A stretch of DNA of 64,000 nt from Pomphorhynchus laevis. Its lineage: Eukaryota; Acanthocephala; Palaeacanthocephala; Echinorhynchida; Pomphorhynchidae. Shown here piece after piece: positions 35,301 through 45,500 of this stretch (the first letter of the stretch is position 1; each line of letters starts with the position of its first letter). A program made the translations under genes and the position numbers. The notes beneath the pieces were generated by a model, which made no database searches, was not told where the DNA came from, and saw nothing but the letters and a program-made list of their open reading frames with translations. The stretch is from positions 62,001 to 126,000 of the forward strand of contig WNNJ02000808.1 of assembly GCA_012934845.2 (NCBI GenBank). The letters run 5' to 3'.

Positions 35301-36581
35301 TCGTGCAAATGTTTCTGGCGGAAATTCTGGATTTGATAGTTTTGTCGTAATATACAACATAAAATTGTCATTGACATCAACATCTCTGTCTCCAATTTTA
35401 CATTTCATCGAAGTTCCTAATTTAAAGTACTTTTTGTCCAGCACATTATCCATCGTTGGGTCCAGTTCTTCTTCAACATCTTCAATAAGAAGTGTTTGGC
35501 CACCTGATAAACATTTTTCTAGCTGATCTCTGAAAGACTTTGAGTTTAACTGTGTTATTATCAAATCATTTTGAGATTCTTTGTTAACAATCCATGTTTT
35601 ACCTTGTAACTGAGGATCAATGAGTAAAGGATATCTGTTATTTTTAGTAATGATTATTCCATTCTCAGTTGACAATCTATCGGCGGGTAAACCTTCAAGA
35701 TTCCATTCATTTATGCGGGCCTCATCAACCATATTATTTACAATATCAAACCTATCTGTCAACGGAATTCTTTCTTGTCTTATAATTTTTAGCCAATTTT
35801 CTGTCAACAGATTCCTGAAATTTTGGCTAAACGGTCCTGCATAACATATAAATGCCGTAGCTAAGAGAACGTCTCCAGGTAGTCTTTTAATTGTTCGTTC
35901 AAAATCTATACTCTGTCGACTCCATCGCTTCCTTTCGTCAGTTAGACCATCAATCAAACTTGCTGCTGTATCTCGTCGATGTTGTAACGCATCGTATTGA
36001 TCTTGAACTACTTTTTTCTCGTCCATTGCCTTGCGATATTGAACAAGACATTTCTGAAGGATCTGATTTGTCTTCTGATACTCTGCCTCTGCCTTGTTTA
36101 ACTTCAACTGTGCTTTCTTGTGCTTGAATTCTAGTTTACGCACATTGTTTTTGAGCGGTAAAACAGCTTTGTTTTTATCATAGTATTGCTCCATTTTCTT
36201 TGCCCAATTTGTCAGGGGAGCTAGATTTTTGAAAACTTTGTAAGCCATATTATAATCATATCCGACATATTTAAAATATGCTCCTGTTAACTCCAGGATT
36301 TCATCGTTGAGCTCATCAGGATTAAGTTCGTATAGCATTTTCATTATCTGTGGATTACCGAGCATTTTGCTTATCTCACTATTGTTTGTATTGTAAAATG
36401 GGGGTAATTTGCTACCTACGTTCGTGTTTATCGTAATTGCACCAACTCTGTATCTTAAAAGTATAAGAATGGAATCAATTATGATCATTATTAACTGTGG
36501 TGGGTTGGGAAGCTTTTTTAAATAATCAATATCTGGTTTCGTGATTTCAAGTAAAGCCTTTTTTACATTCGTCCAGTACAT
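32349..36581 (-). CDS. DNAH5/DNAH8-like: Dynein heavy chain segment 5: stalk, AAA5, AAA6 and C-terminus
   Basis: 1410 codons. Begins in the stalk ([18 protein letters not shown]), with the microtubule-binding region and returning helix CC2 down to about 35900. AAA5 ([39 protein letters not shown]) lacks a P-loop, as expected. AAA6 carries [20 protein letters not shown] and [18 protein letters not shown]. The C-terminal domain has [30 protein letters not shown] and the family terminus. The displayed first Met belongs to another frame overlap and is not a start. Confidence 0.95.
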   Translation of the reverse strand: MYWTNVKKALLEITKPDIDYLKKLPNPPQLIMIIIDSILILLRYRVGAITINTNVGSKLPPFYNTNNSEISKMLGNPQIMKMLYELNPDELNDEILELTGAYFKYVGYDYNMAYKVFKNLAPLTNWAKKMEQYYDKNKAVLPLKNNVRKLEFKHKKAQLKLNKAEAEYQKTNQILQKCLVQYRKAMDEKKVVQDQYDALQHRRDTAASLIDGLTDERKRWSRQSIDFERTIKRLPGDVLLATAFICYAGPFSQNFRNLLTENWLKIIRQERIPLTDRFDIVNNMVDEARINEWNLEGLPADRLSTENGIIITKNNRYPLLIDPQLQGKTWIVNKESQNDLIITQLNSKSFRDQLEKCLSGGQTLLIEDVEEELDPTMDNVLDKKYFKLGTSMKCKIGDRDVDVNDNFMLYITTKLSNPEFPPETFARCAVIDFAVTMLGLEEQLLAIVINHERAEIERERVITAKEMSANQKRLKELENSLLFKLTSIEGSVLDDLELIRVLNENKSTANDIKQKMMIAEKTRVKLEFAREEYRSVAIRGSVLYFIITEMALVNHMYQTSLHQFLEIFNESMDSSYSNSYSIKSTNSNQRANDIVKLLTEMTWNYVSRAIYRHDRLLFTLLLALKIKLRSGDIKINEFMAFVKGGASIDLDSCPPKRYSWIDNVTWMNLVEISHIPRFRNIMQHLKENESKWKVWQSSSKIEETNPPIPLNEGINYEFDRLLMVRVWSPDKIIVTAQTFIAHTIGKQFVQPYILRIEDLVNESNSKKPILALLSSGNDPTNSIVSIAAKKCKEISIVALGQGQEQHARSAMLHAMQTGNWILLQNCHLGLDYLNEFYVELNTIDSHQDFRAWLTTEYNEYFPIQMLQCAIKFTNEAPQGIRAGLFRTYQNVTQEFIEAISAKPWPSLIYSISYLHSVFQERRKYGPMGWNVPYEFSQTDWEASLKYIRNLLARYDKNPIISWKALRYMIGEIQYGGRVTDDMDRRLILSYSKLWFKEALLTDRFDFCPPTNIYSIPQSSKMKDILAFISNLPITDKARIFGLHANSDMSYQIMQSSYALSTIVSIQPKDESSTIIPILSKTSFKNDEDESKASAELISVLDQSRETNVKRIAADMLTKLPENLSELEIRKRLQIMGSIQPMSIFLTHEINRMQKLLNIIRQSLTDVILAIDGVIVLSDELKQTVDNIYDGRIPIMWTRYSWISEGLGFWFSELVSRNTQFENWIRKGRPKLFWFAGFFNPSGFLTAMRQEITRSHHDWALDFVTVESTVTRMNKEDVRQAPTEGVYIYGMYLEGAAWNPKQASLCEPANKILYHLMPVIHMYAVNEQSKTKKQAANITPIKSERRANRMISGIDKKQRNSKTVVKIYDCPVYKRNTRTDENYITSIQLNSGNEDPLHWILRGAALINNVN

Positions 36582-39500
36582 GCTTTGCTGGCTCCATCTC
36601 TCGGTCAGCTGCCTCTTTTTGTTCGGCTATTATTTCCACGATTGACTCTGCATCATGCTTTATTTTTTTTACACGTTCCTCCTGCTGCTCGGCGTTTTTC
36701 TTTATACCCTCAGTACTACGTAACTCTTCTGACGCAATAGAATTTAAATCCTCGATTTCTTTCCCCTTTCCTACCAGCTCTGCTGAAATTGAATTAACTT
36801 GTTCAGCTGCTTCATGCAGTTTGTCGATTCCAATTTTCATCTTTGCTTTTTCTTTCTCTAGGTATTCTCTTTTCTCCATATATTGTTGTTGATAACTAGT
36901 AATAAATGATAGGAACGATTTCGGAGTTACACTAATAAGTCTTCTAGTAAGTTCAAAATATTTGCTACAGGTTGTTGAAATATCATCGTGAATTTGACTC
37001 ATTACTTTTATAACGGCGGTTTTAGTACTCGGTCGACAGTCCATCTCAAATTTATGTAGATAATAACTACACACACTAGTTAACGCTTCAATAGGCCATT
37101 TATGATACCAATCAATAGTACATCCACTGATGAGACCAGGAAACTTCATTGCCCTCTCTCTAAACCGTTTGTTCTCTGGTGACAAACAAAGAATAATGTG
37201 AAGATTAGCACGTATTCTTTGCCAATAATGCTGCATTAACGTTTCTCTCGTGATAATGGCTTTAGGATTCATTCTTTTGATACTAAAAGCCAGCTCATTC
37301 AAAATAGGTTCGTAATCTTCTTTTCCTAGCAACCCTGGAATTTCTCCGGTATTCAACATATTATTAACATATTCAAGATACTGCTCGTCGTTAATATCAG
37401 TATCCGCCAGAATAAATGATACACCTCTTTCACTCTTAGCCACCATCTTATACAAAAGACGCATATCTTCTAGAAACGAAGCTACATTGTAAATTCTGGT
37501 CACCATAATCTTAAAAATTTTATGACCGCAAATGTAAGCAGCCAAAGCAGCCATCGATCGCTTTCCTGAACCTCCGACGCCTACAAGCAGCGCGTGTCCT
37601 TTAGGCTTTGTTATTATTCTTGATACTCGTAGCAAATGTTTAATTGAATCATCGAAAAATACAATATCCATATTATTGCCTCTAACTTCCACGTTCATTC
37701 TTTCCATGTTATTTTTAAGAATATTACGTATATTCTCCATATCTAAAACACGTTCATATACTCTTGGTTGTAAACTATCTCCGGCTTCAAGATTATCCAC
37801 ATTATCGTCGGTTACTTCTATTTCAGCTCGTTGAAAGTCACAGAATAATTCATCTTCATATGAGTTAGCCATGTCTCCAGATTTCTTTAACGATATTTTA
37901 GCATCAGACCGTGAGGATATTATCCCAACGGCATTTATTTTGTGCCTACTGCTATCTCCAATGCTGGCAAAACTTTCCCTCACTGAATTAACACCCGCTT
38001 CGTGTTCGGTTTCCTTCTCTATTAATCGATGTGTAAGCTTAGCAGTTTCATCGTTGAGAACGTTTTTAAACCACTCAATTTCAGATTCGATAATTAGTCT
38101 ATCCGACAAAACTCGTGAGCATTCGTGTCTCCATAAATGAACTAACTCCTTAACAGTTGAACACTCTGCACTACTGATTCGAATAATTCCCTCCCATATT
38201 TTAGACAAATCTCTTAAATTAAATATATAGTGGAACTTAGCAGGAGTTGGCAGCATTTTTAGTTTAACTGCTTGCCATATTTGCCTTGTGGCCTCCACAA
38301 TATAGCTACATGCATTAATAACGTCTAGGGAAAATCCTCTACTTTCATGAAAGTAGTTTGCAATTGACATAAATATTTTATCCATCGCTTCGTTTCCTGG
38401 AAGAGTACAATTAAAAGTGATAAAATGTCGTCTTAGTCGTTCTGGAATATTATTACGACCGCCACCCGGCTTTATCATAGCAGCTAAAAATTGAATATCT
38501 ACTATATTTGTCCATTCGCCAGGTTTATCTAAGCTATAGAATCCGTTAAATTCGATAACCTGGCGAACAACTTCGTTAGCTGTTTGATCTCCCCATTCAT
38601 TTACCATAGGCATACTTAAATCGTCAATGAATATGGTCATATGCTTATTTTCTGCTGGTCCGATAGTGTTTGCAACGCGCTTGTCGAAATAACTTTCAAG
38701 TGTGCGTTGGATCTGATTTGGTGTTGTTGCTGAGCTGAAATTCATTGTCCTACATTCGTGTACTGTAGCGTCATAACTAGTTGACATATAATTATTGATA
38801 ATGACCGTTTTCGCGGTGCCTGGTTCTCCAACGAGTAAAACCGGCTTTTTCTGCTTAGCAATGGAATCTACCAGATACATTGTTCTTACATTGTCAACAT
38901 TAGGAACTAAAATTTTCGAATATTCAACAAGCGATTCACTTTCCATTGGATATTTCCAATCATTTACTAAGCGAGACCAATGTTCCCAAACACCTTCTTT
39001 ACTTAGAAAATGATCAAATACAGATTGTGTACTGTTTCCTACAATTGTATTTGAAAAACTTTGGTCATTCAAATTCAACTGATCACTTAAATTATCTCGT
39101 ATAAAAACTTCCAGTTTAGAACGATCATCAAGCTCCAAAAGTGCACCAAAACTCCAAATAATTGTGAAAGAACTAAGACGCTTTAAAACATCTTCATTGC
39201 CATTACATTGATCAAACTCCGCATTCATACCGTCAGTGAGACTTAGCATCTGTGAAATGTAGTTACATTCATAAGCAGACATTGTAGGTGATAAATTTAT
39301 TCGTACATACTGTTCTAGTTTATCGAAGACATTGTCAAGTATTTTGTAAATCGCATTCTTGTATTTTTTATCTTTATCTGAAGCTAACCATGATTGTGCA
39401 ATAGCACGTCACGATAGGGTCGATCTGCTCATGTATACTATACCGTTTCTGGACACGGTTGCAGGACTGGCATTATCAATATTATGCACTTCAAATATTA

Positions 39501-42500
39501 CTTTGACATTCGTAGCCATTGGTATTCTATCACCATTTGCCAATGTTAGCAATTTGTTATCATCTAAAACTGAATTTAAATTTTCGATCCAAACAGCGTC
39601 AACAGGACCATCCAATACCATCCACCAGGCTTCTTTTCTTTGTTTCCTAACGCTGTTACTGTACATTTTAAGAAATCGTCTCCATAAAATAGAGAATATT
39701 CCATCCGTCCAATCGTTAGTGGCAACGTCAAGTTCGCCGAACATTTGTGCCGATGTTATCGCCTTTGGATTCATTCGATATTCTCGTGTCAGTGTTCCCA
39801 TAATCGTTAGCGCTCCTTGCAGCACTGTAATGCAAGATGATTTACCGACACCACTAGGTCCAAGCACCATTATACCGTGACGAACAAGTTGTGTATCATA
39901 CAATTGAAGGATCTTCAAATTCCAATCTGCATGATTGCATAGATTTAGTTCGTTACATTTAAAATCAATAGCTACCTGCAAATCATTTTTATTGTTTGCT
40001 TTTATGGAGACTGACGGAAACAAATCATTAAGTAGTGATAGAAATAGCGGTTCATCTTCATCAACTAATTTCGATAGATTCATATCTCTTAAAACTCTGA
40101 GAACAGCAACCGATTCTTCTTCTTCAGCATTTTGTCTCTTTGCTGTGCCCAGTGTTCTTAAAACAGCACGAACATTTCTCATACCAAAATCGTAGTGAAC
40201 TTGCTTACTGAGTTGATCCTCACATAATTTATACAGTAAATAGAATTTCTGAGATAGTATCACATTGTTTTTGAATCCACAACTGGCCAATTTAACACGT
40301 ATTATGATCTGTCGATCTGAGACCATCATTGCGACAACTCTGAAATTAACTTTTAAATTCTCAGGCAGTTCTTGTCTACCCGCGTATCCTGGATTCATTG
40401 TTATTATTATCGCGAAAGAAGTATCCATAGAAATTCGTTGACCGTCTGTGAATATCAATTCACTGTGCCGGTTTCGTTTTGCATGTAATAATGTTTGAAT
40501 CTGCTGGGCTGCCACGGATAAAACAGGCAAATTTATTCTGTTAAATTCGTCAAAGCATCCCCAGCAACCTGATTAAGCTAAGCCCTTAAATGTCTTACCA
40601 AGTCCTTTGTAATCAAATTGTTCTGAACAGTTAAGTACAATACAGTACTTTCCTATCGATTTTGCCATGTCCTTGGTTGTTTCGGTTTTGCCTGTACCTG
40701 CTGGGCCAGCTGGACTGCCACCATAGCACATTCCTAATGCTTGTGCTAATGATATATAACACCTATCTGTCAAAGGTGTTATTACTAATCGTTCACTACA
40801 CCCAAGAAACTCATTCCCGTACATAAAATCTACGTCGGTAATACTAACAACCATCGAGTTCGTAACGTCTTCATAATAAAATCTACTTTGTTTAGTCCAG
40901 TCAAAATTGCGAACATCTTTTAAATTTAGGTTTGCTAGGTCGCTAAAAACGTCTCTTTGGTGAATATGTATAGTTATGTATGTGTCATATTTTAATCTGT
41001 TCATTGATGATAGATCATCTACAGTTCTTTCAATTAGTTGGTCGAGAAGCAGTTGGAAATATTTGCTAGCCTTACGAACAGAGTTACCTGTTTTTAGCTG
41101 ATTTTTTATTGCATTTTCGCTAGTCGCTGTCCATAGTAATTGTAGTATGATTAATCCAAATTGTTGGTTTTCCTCTAAAAAGAAGGATTGTAAATCAAAT
41201 TCGCTATTACCCATGGAAGCTACGCATTTCTGTATTCTAGCTTCAACTGTGTCCTGACAAGACAGAAGAAAATCACCAAGCCACTCTTCAACCGTAGTTT
41301 TCTTAGTATACACAGGACGCACCAGCTCCAATACTTCATTATCTTCACTCTGTATTGCTAGAATACTTGAATGTTGCTGTGATTGTCCGCTTGATTTACC
41401 CGCGTAATCTTCCGTTTCTTTGCTAGATTCGTTAAATTTAACTGAATTTACACTTTCAGTGAATGCATTGAAATATGGCTGTAACTTTATAGGTTCCGAA
41501 GCTTGACCGAGAATTTCTAATAGTACCGGATCAGACAGAAAGTAAAATCGCGGAAAAATCAATCTTTTTGATTCAAGATATCCTGCTAATGACGTTTGAC
41601 ACATGTCCAATTGAGATAACATAAAATCTAACATTTCAAGATTATTATCGTAAGATATACAACATGACAATATGTTCGGCGTTTCTTTCACTTTTGTAAT
41701 CATTTTTAACCACATTTTATCCACTGCATTAAACTTCCGTGCTTCCAAAGGCAATTGTCTTGAAATATCTCCTCCTATAAACACTGCTTCCAAGTATACC
41801 CATAAATTCTGAACTTGAATCCATTTAGTCGTAACTTCATAAGTAATCGCTAAATCATCAATGCATTTTTGAATATCAGCCTTGAAATGTTCATTATAGC
41901 GGTTTGAAGCCAAACTCGCCAATATTAGATTTGAATCTTCAATTGCTGATATTGCCTCTGATGTATCTTGACCTTTAAGTATTATGTCTCCTCTCATTTT
42001 AAAAGGTGCAAGTTTAAATTCTCTTGTTCGCCATTCAGATTCAAGCGAATTAAGTTTGGCTTCGATTTCTTGTTCTTTCATTGCACGAATACACACATCT
42101 TCTATTTGTTCTTTCTTTTCAATCATTGGAATACCAACTAACTGTCCTACTTGGAAAAGCATCGTCCGAAACATTCAAAGGTAAATTAAAAATTGATTCC
42201 ATGTTTTGCCAGTGCCGTATTTGCATAGCTTTGTTAGATAGCATTTCTAAAAGCGGAATCTTTTCAAGAAATTCAGCTATAAGCTCAGATAGTTCCCGGT
42301 AAGCTGGCCACTTTTTGAGACTAGTTGGCATTCTTTTACATCGTGACATTAAGTCCGATATTTCGTCTGTCATTAAGCTAATGTTAATTTTTGACCACAC
42401 TGTATCTTTGAACCTATCTATGGTTTGGTTTGCCTGATCAAACAACGCGTAAAGACGATTAAAACTGGTAAGCTCTTTCTTTAGAAAGTACAGTCTATTA

Positions 42501-45500
42501 AACTTACGATGTGGTAAATTAAACAGTTGCTCGCCTTCATAAAGAGATCGGTATCGATGCCATAAGAGATCAAACTTCGAACTGAACAATCTCATTCTAT
42601 CGCTTGCTTCTTTAGCAGCTACTCCTTCTATCATGGGTCCTGTAGTTTGGTATTGATTGTCAAATTCGTTAAGTTCGCTACTGAATACTTCAATGTCATT
42701 TAATAGATCATTTACGAACATACTTCTAGATTTTAAAATGTCATAATGTGCTAATTCAGTGTTTGCTATTAATTCTTCATAACTACGTGCAAGCTCTTCA
42801 GACTTATCCGTGATATTAAATGGCCGCAAGCTTTGCTGTGCTTCAGGATAATGATAAGCTATTGCATTAAAAGCTGTACGTAACTTCATACAGGATCTTT
42901 CTATTTTAGGTTGAGAACTTCGTGTTGCGTTAATTGCAGATAGAACGGTCTTAAAGTCATCTACAGAACGAAGTTCCTTGTCTAGTTTTTTTATTAATCT
43001 CTGCATAAACATATGAATACTTGATGCATTTTCAATTAACAGTTTTTTAACGTGTTCACATGCTTTTAGTTTTCTATTTACGGCTTGTTGAACGATACTA
43101 CTTTTAAAAGGAGTCATTATTAGCTTTAATGGAAAGATGTTTTGATAATCTTCAATCTGTTGTACAGATTTTACCATATTGTCAAGTTCACTTAATCCGT
43201 TAAGTATGGACATAATTTCAAAATCTTCCCTTTTTATAGCTACAATTTTATCCGATATGGTTTCATCTGATTGCCAAATATAACTGTATTTGTATAAATA
43301 CTGCAGACTACTTTCAAAAATTTCTTTATTCATAGCAATGCAATTTGATAAATCCTTGTAAATTCGGTTTACCTCAACATCTGTGCGAATATCATTATAT
43401 AAAACCGCCAGAGGTAACTCAAATAAATTATATACATCAGTGGATTTTGCATTTTCTGGAACGAATTTACAATCCAAAGTAGACAATTTCTTTAAAATTA
43501 ATTGAAATACGTCGATGTCTCCTCGCATTGCATCAAGTCTCCCTGGGTAGTCTATGCAGTGAATCATATCCGCTTTTAATTCCTTCGATTGACCCCATCT
43601 CTTGACTCCTTTTGAAACATTTAAAATATATTGCAACACCTGATTCACGCTATGCTGCAATTTGTCTACACTCGAACTCAATTTTATTATCTGATCCTCT
43701 AGAATAACATCAACACAGAAGACAGGTGTTTGTACATGTTCATCATTTAGAGCATCAGAGCTTTGAACGTATAAAGCTGTTTTACATTTTTCAACTTTAT
43801 TTAATTGAACACGTTTTCTACTCAATAAATGTTCCCGAAGCTTGTCTAACGAGTTTATTGTTATATAAATTAATCCTTCAGTCATACGTCCTTCATAGTA
43901 ATTCCATACCCGTGCTAATTCACCATTAATTTCTTGCAATTGTTTACCGTCTTCATTCGACTTATTTTCGCTGTCTTCTATGGTTTGCTGAGATGTTGGA
44001 ATAGAACGTAGCTGATGGATTTTGCGAAGACCTTTGTCGGTCAAAGCAAATGTCTGAACAATAGACCGTTGTAACTTTCCAAGCCTTCCAAGTTTCACTG
44101 TTGACCCATGACACGGTTGAAAAGTAATTGACCCAGCCTGATCATCACATGCCTCTGTAAACATTTCAATTAAATCTAAAACCGCGTTTTCAATTTTGGA
44201 ATTTAGTGCGGCAATACTAACGGCTGCAGTTAACGTGTCCTTTTTGGTTAGTTGAGCAAACTCTTCTAAAGTAATACATTGATGTTTTTCGTTAACTTGT
44301 TGCCCGTTATAATTGGACATGTGTGTTTTTGATGTAACATTTGGAATTGTCATCAACGAAATGTTAAATAATGTATCTAAATGTCTATGGATACGGTTCG
44401 CTACTAACCATTCAACTCGATAGACGAGATTTTCCATCATATCAACTTCCAATTCACACTGTCCTGTGTACTTTGTTAACCCCGGTGATTGCCAGTTGTA
44501 AATAATTTTACCTTCCTGGAGTAAACTATATAATTTAGACGGGTACTCACAAAACAATTTTTTAATGACATTTCTGTATGTTCTTTCAGATGAACGAATT
44601 TGAATATCATTATAAATTCTTACTATGTTTCTTAACCGATAAGCATTAGCCTCTAAATTTGACCAATTATTAAGTAAGTCAACACATATAGATGGACATG
44701 ATATGTTCATATCAAGTAATTCCCGAGTTGTGTGAGCTGCACATTCAATAAATGGATCAAAGTTTAGGCGGAAAAGCGATAATCCATTCTTCAAATTTAT
44801 GCTTTCAACTGTTTCATTTATTCGAAAGAATGCACTATAATAATTTTGCTTGCTATCTTCCTGTTGATTTTCAATAAAAATAGGAGACTTCAAAGCATTG
44901 GGAAGATGTTCTAATGATTGCAACCAATGTCTATGTGTAAGTAACTCATGCATGGTGAGTGTTTGTGCTCTTTTATCAAATTCTCGTTTGAGCAAATCTT
45001 TTTCGGCATCGGAAATGCAATCGACACTCAAAATTTCATTTACTGGCTTCTTAATTCGGTAATACAATCCCCGAACCCATTGAATTTGCGATACTGTCTC
45101 ATAAGTGGTGAGATTAAAATAGCTCGCGTTCCTTTTCTCACGTTCATATATCGACATTACCAAAGGAAATTCCGTGTTAATAATGTATAGAACAACTTCA
45201 GAATATAATTTAATCACACATTTTCTTAGATCATTTATTTCCATAGATTTTATACTTTTAAGACATCGTAACACTTCGTTGATGCTTCTGCATTTACTTT
45301 TAAAAATTTTGTGAACTCGATACTCTAAGCTTTCAATCAAAGCTTTATTCAAAATATCTAGATCCGAAAGAAAGATATCTTTATACCATCGTTCAAAAGT
45401 AGGATCTTCCTCCTTAAGAAGAAGTGTGTAATGTTCGGAAAAACTGTCTGGACTAGCTATCAGCTTACTTAGCAATTCTTCAAGATGTTCTGCTTCCATC

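Noticed and set aside
35173-38140. Plus-strand ORFs across the dynein region
   Set aside because: All are antisense to conserved dynein coding sequence.
39409-40575. Reassigned genetic code (TAA=Gln, TGA=Trp) to explain the dynein stops
   Set aside because: PSMA2, the 383-residue ORF and the dynein itself end at TAA in the expected places, and the dynein also carries frameshifts that no code change explains.
36550-42170. Programmed ribosomal frameshifting at the two dynein homopolymers
   Set aside because: There is no slippery heptamer plus pseudoknot pattern, and two further nonsense codons make miscalls or mutations simpler.
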